From Aplidium turbinatum (lineage: Eukaryota > Chordata > Ascidiacea > Aplousobranchia > Polyclinidae), in the NCBI GenBank assembly GCA_918807975.1, contig OU964922.1:25408329-25472328 (forward strand): 64,000 bases of DNA, in the 5' to 3' direction. Shown piece by piece: positions 21,629 to 32,359 of this stretch (positions are counted from its first letter, which is position 1; each line of letters opens with the position of its first letter). A program made the translations under genes and the position numbers. The notes under the pieces are model-generated. The model was not told the origin of the DNA. It did no database searches and saw only the letters and a program-made list of their open reading frames with translations.

Positions 21629-22868
21629 GGTTCAACAAAGAAAATTCTCTACCAAAGCTTTATCATTGCTAGATTGTTAGGCCATTTCATGTGTTTTTGC
21701 GTGAATGGTCAGAAAATCATACTGAACTGTTTCGTGATAGGTCAGTAGTGAGAGTTTATTTGAAACCAATCTCTCTAGTTCAAACTATATTGCAAAATGC
21801 CTGAAATGATAGTTGAAGGAAAGCTACCAGCTGAATTGTGATGACTGAATGATATTTGATTTCTCAAAAAAATAATTGCTACCAGTTTTGCCAGATGCTT
21901 TTATTGTTTTATGAGCTCAGTTGCCAGAAAAAATTAAGCCTCTATCCAAACGTGGCACAATAACAGGTCAAATTTGCACATAATGTAGATCATAGGTACC
22001 CACTATAGGCTGTGCCAAAAAATAGCGAGGTTCATGGATTTTTCCTAAACTTTCTGAAAATTTGTAGTGGACTATTAAAAACACAAACGTGAAAAAAGAA
22101 ATTGAAAATAATGACGTCACACGGTCGCGCTGGGCGTTTCTATGGTTACCAGTACCCATTTTCATAAAAATTGTCATATTTTGAAAATCACTGGGGGTAA
22201 AAAGATGAACGTTACATCAAAAGCTGCAGAAGTGGCATGTTTATATCTGCTCTAAGAACATCTTTTATTCTAGGACTACTTGAAAAATAGTTATCAGCAA
22301 AAAACTCAATTTTACTATTTTTTTGTAGTACCGTAGGAGAGATGTAGGAACTATTAGATATTTTTTCTTTTTTGCTCTCATTTCTTCAGCTTATATCAAA
22401 ATAAGACAAAATTCTTAGTGAATACGGCCAAGGTTAATGTTTATTGACTGTGTAAATATCTTGACAATAGAATTTATTTTTGTAAAGTTAAAGCTTATAC
22501 AAACGTTTTTGAAGAGTGTATAATCGATCCTACCCCTGAAGGACCTATTATACACAAGCAAACATTGAAAAACCAAACATGTTTTTTCACTTTCACTGCA
22601 AAAACAAGCTCATAAAAACGTGAAACAATAACACTTAGTGTCTATAAACATTTTAATTGCGAAAGTAAGATTAATTAGCGTTACATCAATAGCTCTTAAC
22701 TGTGCAAGAGGCGTCTTCATAAGTAGGGTGTTAAACTCTTTTCCACCACGGTCAAAATTCACTATTTTTGTTGAAATGACTTTTGGAGTGTACATGTAAT
22801 ATAATGTTGCTAGAAAAGTAAGCTTTATTTTTAAAACGTACAAAAGTTAATTCTTCAAATGCTTAATT

Positions 22869-24118
22869 GTATAAATGAGCAAAAGTTTTAAATGTTAAAA
22901 AAAACAAGAAATTTGTTGTTTTCTGTAGTGAGATTTTGTGTTAAATAGGTTATAATGGAAAACTTTGGCTTCCGTTATCAACGCGTTGCATGCGGGATTG
23001 AAATACTCGATAGCACTCACCATAGCTATCTATGAAGGTCACTACAAGGTACTCCTCACCTATTCGTTGAATGACTGTTTTCGTTAGAGGTTAGACTAAT
23101 AGGAAGCTGTTTCCTGATCAAATGCAAATTTTAAACTCTAGGCTGCCAGTTCAGTTACATTGTTATGACGTCACTGATATCAAACCATGTAAAATATTGA
23201 GATTCAAAGTCAAGCATCTAATCTACTGTAAATAAAAGTTTCAAAGGAAGTTAAGAAAAATTGTTTTATTTTGTATTAAGATTTTGTGTTCAATACGTTA
23301 TTAATGGATAAGTCTGGCTTCCATTATCAACGCATTGCACACGGGATTGAAATACACGATCGCACTCACCATAGCTATCTATAAAGGTCACTAAGGTGCT
23401 CACCTATTCGTTGAATGGCTGTTTTCGTTGGATTCGGAAACTGTTTCCTGATGAAATGCAGAGATTGCAATTCATAAAAGGTTAATGATTGAATGAATTC
23501 ATTGCATTGAATTGTAACATTGAATCAAATAAGATTGTGATTATGGACTAAATTCTGTCGGAAATGTGTTAAAAAAAAGTTTCAATTGAGTGTAGTCAAC
23601 AGCCATGAAAAGTTCACAATCAGATAAGCCACCAGGTAGGTAGACTAATAAGCAATTATTCTACTTGAAGCGAGAAAGACGTTTGCGGACAGGCTCCGGT
23701 TTAGATCATCTTAATTTAGTGTTAGCCGTTAAATGTAGCTTAGAGTAGTGTTCATTTTGACATAACTACTGTACATCTTTACATGACATGCGGATTGAAT
23801 CTATAGGTTTAGCCTGTGATCTCTTGTTCGACTAGTTATTTGCCTTTTTTAACTATTTTTTTAGGATTTATTACGGTACATTGAAAATAATTAATAGCAA
23901 ACATTATTTAAGTCGTTAATTTGTATTGTTATATTAGAGAAACAAGACAAAGTAACTTCAGCGGGTTTAACATGATATATTACATACACAAATATATAAC
24001 ATAATTAAAAATAAACTCTAACGTTTTCGACACGTACGTGTATCCTCATCAGGAATTACATATTTGCAATATACATAAAATGAAAATTGTAAGGTAAATT
24101 TGACTTTGCACTATAACG
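22869..24118 (+). repeat. Recent 1.25 kb duplication, unit B
   Basis: Near-identical copy of 20152-21408. It is flanked on both sides by the same 34 bp sequence, AACGTACAAAAGTTAATTCT and onward (22835-22868 and 24115-24148), so it looks inserted into the left part of the large inverted-repeat element. It stops in the middle of the palindrome and keeps only its left arm. Confidence 0.9.
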
Positions 24119-24449
24119 TACAAAAGTTAATTCTTCAAATGCTTAATTCATTGTAGGCCTAAAATAGGTCTTGGACGTTACTGTTTAATAGGTCCTTCAA
24201 GGATTCATTTCAAAGGTGTGAAGGTGTGAAAGAAAAGCTTGGAAGTTTGGCGACATCATCAGAGCAGGTTACTAAAAAGCAATTGCCGTTGTTGATTATA
24301 ACTGAAGTTGAGGTAACAAATAACAAACACTCATTTTCGAAGTATTGCTTCATGTAGACTCTTTACTGACATACATTACAATTGCTTGAAATTGCAAGAT
24401 TTTAGCAGTGACAACAATGTTTTTCGTTTTATGTCTGTCCATAAAGAGT

Positions 24450-24512
24450 CTATGTATTACATGTATTACATTACATGTATTACATATTACATTACATGTA
24501 TTACATGTAGGC
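24450..24512 (+). repeat. Short tandem array of TACATGTAT
   Basis: About five to six overlapping copies of the self-complementary motif TTACATGTATTACAT. Confidence 0.8.
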
Positions 24513-25336
24513 TACGCTCCAAAAGTCATTTCAACAAAACTAATGAATTTTGACCGTGGCAGAAAAGTGTTTAACACCCCACTTATGAAGACGCCTCTTG
24601 CACAGTTAAGAGCTATTGATGTAACGCTAATTAATCTTACTTTCGCAATTAAAATGTTTATAGACACTAAGTGTTATTGTTTCACGTTTTTATGAGCTTG
24701 TTTTTGCAGTGAAAGTGAAAAAAATATGTTTGGTTTTTCAATGTTAGCTTGTGTATAATAGGTTCTTCAGGGGCAGGACCTATTATACACTCTTCAAAAA
24801 CGCTTGTATAAGCTTTAAACTTTGCTCAAATTAAGGAAGAATTATTTATCTGGCAACACTATTGAGGATATTCTTACACTATATAGTGTAAATACAGCCA
24901 CAGCCAAAAAGCACAAGTACAACAGCAAAACAAGGCTGAACTTACTTTAATCTACGTTCATAGTCTGTGTCCCAATTAAATAAACCACCAAATTAAAACA
25001 TTCTTGTGTATCTCAAAAAAATATACGGTATATTAAGCCTAACTGGATTCAAAAAAACTTGAACTGAGACTTCACCAACAACTGGATAACAATAATTGCT
25101 GAATATTCATGTCACCAGATTATATGAAAATCTCCAGCCCAACTTCAATAAAAGGCCTGACCAAAAGTAGCTCAAACTTTTCATTTCAAAGATAGTCCAA
25201 AGATTCAATATTTGTAAATTTGCATTGAAAAAAAAATGAAATGACAATCCGTCTACTTATCAAACCAGTAACATTACTTAATCCATGCTGCTTCAAATCC
25301 TACAGCCTGAAAAGAATTTGACAGTTTACCATACTA

Positions 25337-25910
25337 CAGTCGCGCTCAAAAGTTTAAGACCACCTGTCAAAATTTTGGATTCTTAAAATAATCTATGGAA
25401 ATCATTTTAAATATTATGTCATATTGGGTTTTATGCCATTACTGCAGTGTTATGTAACAGAGCCTTCTGCTAAGCCATTATTAATGAGTTATTTCTTTCA
25501 GAAACAAAAAAATTAAACTCTTTTTCAAGATTTGTTGCTGAAAAAAATGGGCAAAAAAAGGAGCTTTTCAGCTGTGGAGAGGTCAAAAATTGTTATATTA
25601 AAGAAAGAAGGGTACTCAGAAAGAAAAATATCCGAAAGACTAATGTTCAGCAAGACAGCAGTCCATCAGGCAGTAGTTAAATTAAAAAAATTTGGAAGTT
25701 TAGTCGACATGAAAAAGGGTGGTAGACCCAGGGTTACCAGTCCAAGAGATGACCATGTGATGAGGAGGATGGTAGTGCGCTCACCAACGTGCTTTGAGGC
25801 CAAATTCATCGCTAAGACAGCGTTTTTTGGTAGATGTACTTACATTTGTACCTTCACACAACAAAGCCGATCTAATTTTTTTACTGGAACACGTGGGTGA
25901 GCGCACTACC
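25337..25910 (+). mobile_element. Tc1/mariner-like 5' fragment
   Basis: Starts after TA with CAGTCGCGCTCAAAAGTTTA, a Tc1-type terminal repeat. A frame from 25532 encodes MGKKRSFSAVERSKIVILKK, IPSERK-like HTH sequence (KISERLMFSKTAVHQAVVKL) and GGRPRVTSPRDDHVMRRMV, the paired helix-turn-helix of a Tc1 transposase. The DDE catalytic part is missing. The 21 bp around GGTAGTGCGCTCACC at 25771 recurs inverted at 25890-25910, so the fragment either folds back or contains a very small inserted element. Confidence 0.8.
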
Positions 25911-26292
25911 ATGTGCATTAAACTTCCACTATGTGCATCAAACTTCCACTTTTGAATAAAACTACTTTTGATACCAAAAATATTGATATTATATTACAAT
26001 GAAATGATAGTCAATGTTTTTTCAGAAAATCATTACAAAGATAATCTTACTTCACAATGAAGCAGCTATAGGCCTAATATTGTACACATCCTTTATATTC
26101 ATAACATTGTCGATGAAGGGGGCCCAAAAATGAATGGGTACCGGGCCCGAGAAATCCTGTCAACGGCTCTGGATGTAACGTTAATTAATCTTACTTTCGC
26201 AATTAAAATGTTTATAGACACTAAGTGTTATTATTTCACGTTTTTATGAGCTTGTTTTTGCAATGAAAGTGAAAAAACATGTTTGGTTTTTC

Positions 26293-26857
26293 CATAGATG
26301 TAGGAGAAGCGTATTTTTAGGGGGTGCGAAAGAAATTCTGCCTAAATATGATATATAAATTGTGCCCGAAAAATTTTTGCAATGAAATAGGCTCCACCTC
26401 AAAACATGTCACTTTTTTGCACGTAGGTACAACATTAACCCTTAATCTTCTACCACAGTCTCGAGTATACATTCCTCAGCCTCACACTCACTGACATTCA
26501 GAAGCTGATTCTGGGATTCATTCATTGATGGAGCCTGCGTTAAAATTCACTTCTTTACTTGAACTCACAGTCACACTTACATCTTGTTTAATAGAACTTT
26601 GGATTAGACATTAGACATGCAAATATTTCATCCAAATTGTTGAATTTCTTGCCAATTAACGCATTTTTTAAAATTGAAATGCAGTTTTAATCAGTTCTTT
26701 AAAGCAAGAAGCTAAAACGAAATGAAATTTTGATGAATCGACAAAATATCCAAAAATTTTCTGCCCGAATTTTCTGCAATTTTGCCCAAATTCTGGACAA
26801 ATCAAAAGCTTTGGGGGTGCGATTGTACCCCCTGCACTCCCAGCTTCTACGCCGATG
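26293..26857. mobile_element. Non-autonomous hAT-like element
   Basis: Ends CATAGATGTAGGAGAAGC and complement of CATCGGCGTAGAAGC, flanked by a perfect 8 bp duplication GGTTTTTC (26285-26292 and 26858-26865). It interrupts the right arm of the 5.4 kb inverted-repeat element; the uninterrupted sequence is visible at about 24735 and in reverse at about 22575. Confidence 0.85.
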
Positions 26858-27584
26858 GGTTTTTCAATGTTTGCTTGTGTATAATATGTCCTTCAGGGGC
26901 AGGACCGATTATACACTCTTCAAAAACGTTTGTATCAGCTTTAACTTTACAAAAATAAATTCTATTGTCAAGATATTTACACAGTCAATAAACATTAACC
27001 TTGGCCGTATTCGCTAAGAATTTTGTCTTATTTTGATATAAGTTGAAGAAATGAGAGCAAAAAAGAAAAAATATCTAATAGTTCCTGCATCTCTCCTACT
27101 ACAAAAAAATAGTAAAATTGAGTTTTTGCTTATAACTATTTTTCAAGTAGTCCTAGAATAAAAAGTGTTCTTAGAGCAGATATAAACATGCCACTTCTGC
27201 AGCTTTTGATGTAACGTTCATCTTTTTATCTCCGGTGATTTTCAAAATATTACAATTTTTATGGAAACGGGTACTCGTAACCATAGAAACGCCCAGCGCA
27301 ACCGTGTAACGTCATTATTATTTTTTTTCACGTTTGTGTTTGTAAAAGTCCACTACAAATTTTCAGAAAGTTAAGGAAAAATCCATGAACCTTGCCATTT
27401 TTTGGCACAGCCTCGTTCACACCCACCGGGTCGCCACAACACTCGATCAAAATGGCCTTCAAGAGTGCGAGTTGGTTGTAGGTAGGCTATGTACTCAGTC
27501 ATGACATAAATTGATCACATTGAAACCAATTGCAATCATACACTTAATACGTATTAATTTTACTTATGACCTGCCACATATCTA

Positions 27585-27660
27585 TCCAGGGAGTGGGCAC
27601 TTAGTGGCGGATCCAGGGAGTGGGCACTTAGTGGAGGATCCAAGGAGTGGGCACTTAGTC
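27585..27660 (+). repeat. 27 bp tandem repeat, about 2.8 copies
   Basis: Unit GGAGTGGGCACTTAGTGG plus GGATCCA, three times with one or two substitutions. Confidence 0.9.
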
Positions 27661-27795
27661 ACGTGCTCCCCAACAACAATTAAAAAACACATAAATTCTC
27701 TACATTTCTGCAAAAATCCTCTGTCATTTACCTCACTACTAGTAGCATTAGGAAAGCATGATTTCAGCAATGCATTGAAGGAACATTAGAGCCAA

Positions 27796-28026
27796 GTCCG
27801 CCCGTTAGGTCAGTGGTTACGTGCCCGGTTTAAGATCACGCGGCGCTGGTTCGTTTCTCGGATTGTGCGCTTGAGCATTTGAGCAACGGAGTTTAAGGAC
27901 TGCTCTCCATTCAGCGACACCTAGTGAATGGAATAATTCCCCGGCAACAACACTTCAACAATCAGAAAACTTCACTCCAATCTCGGTAACCGGCCTTGCG
28001 TCAAGAGCCTCTACAAGTATGCGAAA
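27796..28026 (+). repeat. tRNA-derived SINE, family 1, copy b
   Basis: GTCCGCCCGTTAGGTCAGTG (A box) and GCGCTGGTTCG (B box) open the unit. The body shares CATTCAGCG, AATAATTCCCCGGCAACA and CAAGTATGCGAAACCAG with the other copies. Confidence 0.8.
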
Positions 28027-28029
28027 CCA

Positions 28030-28725
28030 GGGGCTCCGAAAGGGGAGGAAGTGGGGCAACTTTCCCCCTAGCATAACATTGTAAAAGAATAACGAGTAGT
28101 TTTTTTCACGTTTGAGGAGAGACATTTTTGCTACTAAAATAAAATGTACTAACTTAAAAATGAATAAATTTTTGAGTGAAATGTATAGTTTCAAGTATTT
28201 TTCCATCATTGTACTGTAGATGCTACTTCATTTGCTTCTCATCTGGAACAAATCGTTGTGGTATTAAGGCAGGCTATGTTGAACTGCTTCAATACGTAAA
28301 ATCTGCTACTATTAAGTCTATTGATTTCTGTTTCACAGAACGGTTTCTGTTGTTTTAATTCGAAAACTGGTGCTGCGTTGGCTAAGCGTGTAGCTCATTA
28401 TTCTAACTTGAGCAACTGAACCTTGACATCAAACACTGCGTTGGCCATGCATATTAATCCAACATGTTTGGAAAGATGAAAGTAAAGATTTTCAAGTAAC
28501 AAGGAAGTAAACCTTTTTTGCCTATTTTCTGCTTATGGATGGCATTACTTTAATCGAGTTAGGTTTACAATATCGGCTACATTGTTGTCCAGATGTCATA
28601 TCAATTTTGGAGTATTTGATCGAATGTAAGCGTGTGTCATTTTCAATTGTAATCGGCCAGTTAGGAAATTCAAAAGAAAACTGTCCCGTTATTTGAGCAG
28701 CTTACTTGCAGCCCACATTTTAAAT
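28030..28725. other. Intergenic stretch, nothing recognisable
   Basis: AT-rich, with no supported reading frame, RNA or element end. Confidence 0.5.
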
Positions 28726-28728
28726 TGG

Positions 28729-28988
28729 TGCCCGACGTTTTCTTCGTAAACAGTTCTTCGTAAAACAATTATTCGTAAACGATTCTTCGTAAAAGTAATT
28801 CTTTGTAAAACAATTCTTCCCAAAGCATTTCTTCGTGCATGCAATTGAGATTTGATGTATACGAGGAAATGCTTTACGAAAAATTGATTTTACATATTTC
28901 ATTTCACCAGCAACTGTTTACGAACAATTGTTTTACGAACAACTGTTCACGAAGAATTGTTTTACGAATAACTGTTTACGAACAATGT
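28729..28988. repeat. Large hairpin built from TTCGTAAA units
   Basis: The left half has about six units of TTCTTCGTAAA(A)CAATT. The right half has the reverse, TTTACGAA(C/T)AA(C/T)TG. Together they form an imperfect 260 bp inverted repeat with a spacer around 28830-28870. Confidence 0.85.
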
Positions 28989-29732
28989 GACTATAACCGT
29001 TTAAATTGTATGCCTATATTGCCTATATGTGGATTACAGTCCTAAACGAGATTCACTCCACTAACTTCTTCATACAGCCAAAGGACTGTTCATTGTTCTA
29101 TTGACAATCAACTGATGTATTTAATGAAATTACAAGAAGATGTTAAAAAAATTAGAGAAAGCTGGAAAGAGTAGGCTACTCGCAAACTAAATTTGTTGTG
29201 GAAACTAAGAATTAAAAAGAAAAAGATTTTCTGGGGACTGAATTCTCCTACAAAACTGCTTCACCGGCTCAATCATACAAACGAAATTTATTCTATCGCA
29301 GGCTATGTTGGAAAAGATTCGCTAGCTGTTGATAGTCTAGTAACAGATGTATCAAAAAACTCAAACACATCATCGATTAGTTTGAAGTTCTATGGAAACT
29401 TCATCGTATGTCTGATATGCAGTTGCAAGCATGTACAACAAATTTAAGCAATAATGACATTTTGGATGAGTTGATACTTTTGAAAGAAAGCTGCACAGCA
29501 AACTTGAGCTTCAAACCGGAACTCATCACCCACGATCTTTACTCAAGGAAAACATTAATCGAAACTTTCGAAACACTTTTCCAAATATTTTTGTTGCTTT
29601 GAGAATCTTTTAAGTATACCAGTACCACCAACGGTTGCGTGTTGAGAACGTGGCTTTAGCACACTGAAATTTTTTTCTCCATGTAGACTATACTAAAATT
29701 ATCAGATACAACAATTTTGATTCGCAGCATGA

Positions 29733-30030
29733 TTGGAACCAATATTGGCCTGGCACGCCGAATTGTCAAGGGATGGAGACGTTATCACCGACCAAACAAA
29801 GGCTCCTCCAGGATTTTACACAACAAACAGACAAGAATGGGTAACAGCTAACAGGATCATCAGCAGACACGCCCGCACTACCCTAACACTACTTGGATGG
29901 AGTACTCTCAGCAGCCCTGAATGCTCACACTGCGCATCCAACATTCAGGACGTCAACCACCTGGTCAAGGATTGCCCATCTACCAAAATCAGTGGCAGAT
30001 ATGAAGCAGTAGCCTACACGCATGTGACGA
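29733..30030 (+). pseudogene. LINE C-terminal remnant
   Basis: Frame 29733-30107 has QEWVTANRIISRHARTTLTL, then ECSHCASNIQDVNHLVKDCP, the C-terminal zinc-knuckle pattern (C-x-x-C, H, C) of Jockey/I-like LINEs. The upstream RT is not present; neighbouring frames contain stops. Confidence 0.6.
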
Positions 30031-30399
30031 TATTTTTTAAACACTGGTTTAAGCGTCAAATGCACCGCATACATGCTATCTGCATTGTGCACACCATACG
30101 AATATAGGCTTACTACAATTTTTGTAGACAAGGTAGTGAGAAACAATAGCAATTTTTCTGCAAGTGTAGTTGAGTGATTTTTGTTGATTTTCATATTGAA
30201 AGAAGTTTTTTTTTTTCATAACGGTAGGTTGAAAAACTCTAAACTTTAAAGAAATTTAAGTTCACACTGAGGAAAGTAGGCCAAGTTCTGCATAAGAGAT
30301 ATGATGCAACGCATGATACAAATTTGTTGGTTTTATTTTGCTGAAAATTGTTTTTTGGGGGCCCAATTTTCGTGTTGTTTCCCGACCAGTTCTAATTTC

Positions 30400-30495
30400 T
30401 CTTTGAGAGGCTGTGCGAAACCACCAGGACTAACCTATCAAGGCTTTGTCAGTCCGAAGATGGAGATTCAAAACCAACCTACCGGTAACTTGTTC
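30400..30495 (+). repeat. SINE family 1 tail fragment
   Basis: GCGAAACCACCAGGACTAAC and CTATCAAGGCTTTGTCAG match the 3' half of the SINE at 56842-57128; the tRNA-like head is missing. Confidence 0.65.
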
Positions 30496-30865
30496 AGGGT
30501 CCCTCAAAAATCAAGATACTGATAACTTGAAGTATGTTTAACCCTACCTTAGCACGAGCTGTTTTCGTAAACGGAAAGCAGGTCATGGGCTATCTTAGCC
30601 CGTGCTAATTAATCGCTAATAACGGGAGCTATGAAAATCACAGAGCCAAAATATTTTACAAGATAATAGTCATGTGAATTGTGCGTGTAGAAATAAATTT
30701 TTTACCCAACAAATTTATTGAAATAAAGTGTTTGAGATGAAAAAATTTCAGAAAATCGGTTTGTATACTAACTCCCCAAAAATAGCTTTAAAATTTAAAT
30801 TTTTGAATAATATTATAACATAGAGTAATGCTAAATTAACAAAAAACTTCTACTAACTTTACTTA

Positions 30866-31990
30866 ATAAACTTGACTCTAAACCAGGACATGTCGACACT
30901 TTCGGCATACCTCCAGAGATGGAGACTGAAGCTCAGCGAAACCAAAACAGTGACGACAGCCTTCCACTTAAACAACCGGGAAGCAAAGCGCGAGCTCAAG
31001 ATCAGCACCAATGGAAAAACCCTGCCCTTCTGCCCAAACCCTAAATATCTAGGGGTAGTCCTGGACAGGTCGCTCACTTACCGTCAACATTTGGAGTCAC
31101 TACGCAAAAAGATCTCAACACGCACAGCTTTGCTAAGGCGTCTGGCCGGCTCTGGCTGGGGAGCCGGAGTTGATACCCTGCGCATTGCCACCATCGCGCT
31201 AGTTCACGCTCCAGCAGAATACTGTGCACCTGTCTGGAGCCGCAGTGCCCACTGCCATCAAATCGACACTGCCATAAACAACGCCTTGCGTATCGTGACA
31301 GGATGCCTGCGACCTACACCATCGGAAAATCTCCCTGTCCTTGCAGGCATCCAACCAGCTGAGCTTCGTCGCGAAGAAGCCATCCTGTCTCTCTCTCGTC
31401 GCGCTACGAACCCCAACCACTTGCTCTACTCAAGTCTCTACGAGTCTGTGAACGAGAAACCTCTGCGACTGAAATCGAGACACCCATTTGTACGTGCCGC
31501 ACAACTCCTGATGAAAAGTGCTGAAGACCAATCCATCAGTGCGGCTACGTGGGCGGACCACCAATGGAGCTCGGAGTGGAAGAAGAACTCCTCAAGACTC
31601 CAAAGTTTCATCTCCGATACCAGCCACCATCCAACCGGAATGCATTTGCCAAGGAAGGCCTGGGTGCGGCTCAACCGCCTGCGTACTGGCGTCGGACTAT
31701 TTCGCTTCAACATGCACAAATGGGGGATGGCTCCATCCGCGATCTGTGAGTGTGGCATGGAGGAACAAACCGTAGACCACACCATCTGTAACTGCGCCAT
31801 CTACCATGCGCCAAATGGTGTGCGTGGTCTGCGTGAATTGGATGACGAATCAATTCAATGGCTGCTCGACACCTGCCCAAACATCTAGACCGCGTCGCCG
31901 CCACTGCCCAAGGGTGGTAAAAGGCAGAGCCCCTCGACCCTTGAAGTGGCGAAGAACAAGCTTCAAACGAAGAAGAAGAACAACAAACTA
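30866..31990 (+). mobile_element. GC-rich LINE 3' half (Jockey/I-like), intact reading frame
   Basis: The frame ending at 31888 begins LNQDMSTLSAYLQRWRLKLS and continues with the thumb and C-terminal region of a LINE ORF2: PKYLGVVLDRSLTYRQHLES, LVHAPAEYCAPVWSRSAH, ENLPVLAGIQPAELRREEA and a closing zinc knuckle CECGMEEQTVDHTICNC. The RT palm with the YADD box lies upstream of the break and is absent. A 3' tail of GAAGAA repeats ends the copy near 31980. Its base composition is far richer in G and C than the flanks and the frame has no stop, which suggests a recent arrival. Confidence 0.85.
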
Positions 31991-32359
31991 CTTTTGTTCA
32001 TAAATATAAGGCATTATTTGGCGTTTTTACATTTCAAAGTACTGTAATTGCACTAACATTTATATTGCACTAACATTAACATATGTACAGTATAACTAGC
32101 ATTGCACGAAAATGTCTAGCCAGAGACGAAATGCTCATTGTGAAGGGCAAGAAGGTAGAAAAATGACCAGTGTAGTAGAAAATTGCAAAGAATAGAAACT
32201 AGAAGTCAAGAAATTTCACATTTCTATCATATTTCCTTCTGTGAAACATTTTACTACTGGACTGGGGCATCCTCATAAACCCCGTGTCGCTACAGATAGG
32301 GTTAAACCGGTATAAAAATTAGACTAACTATATAAGTATAGATGTCAAACTTCGTTTTT
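31991..32359. other. Spacer, nothing recognisable
   Basis: AT-rich with a local ATATTGCACTAACATT duplication near 32045-32080. Confidence 0.5.

Larger units (their letters stand above)
22008..27412. mobile_element. Large inverted-repeat element, ends GGCTGTGCCAAAAAAT
   Basis: Left arm 22008-22868 recurs inverted at 26165-27412 (interrupted by a hAT element), and a shorter inverted piece lies at about 24510-24840. Shared landmarks are CATAGAAACGCCCAGCG, a TATTATACAC block near 22550 and 26880, and ACACTAAGTGTTATT. No transposase gene is visible and I found no matching target duplication, so the type is open. The interior holds unit B, a Tc1 fragment and AT-rich sequence. Confidence 0.7.

Noticed and set aside
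31438-31800. Minus-strand frame of 120 residues in the GC-rich LINE
   Set aside because: Antisense shadow of the long LINE frame.
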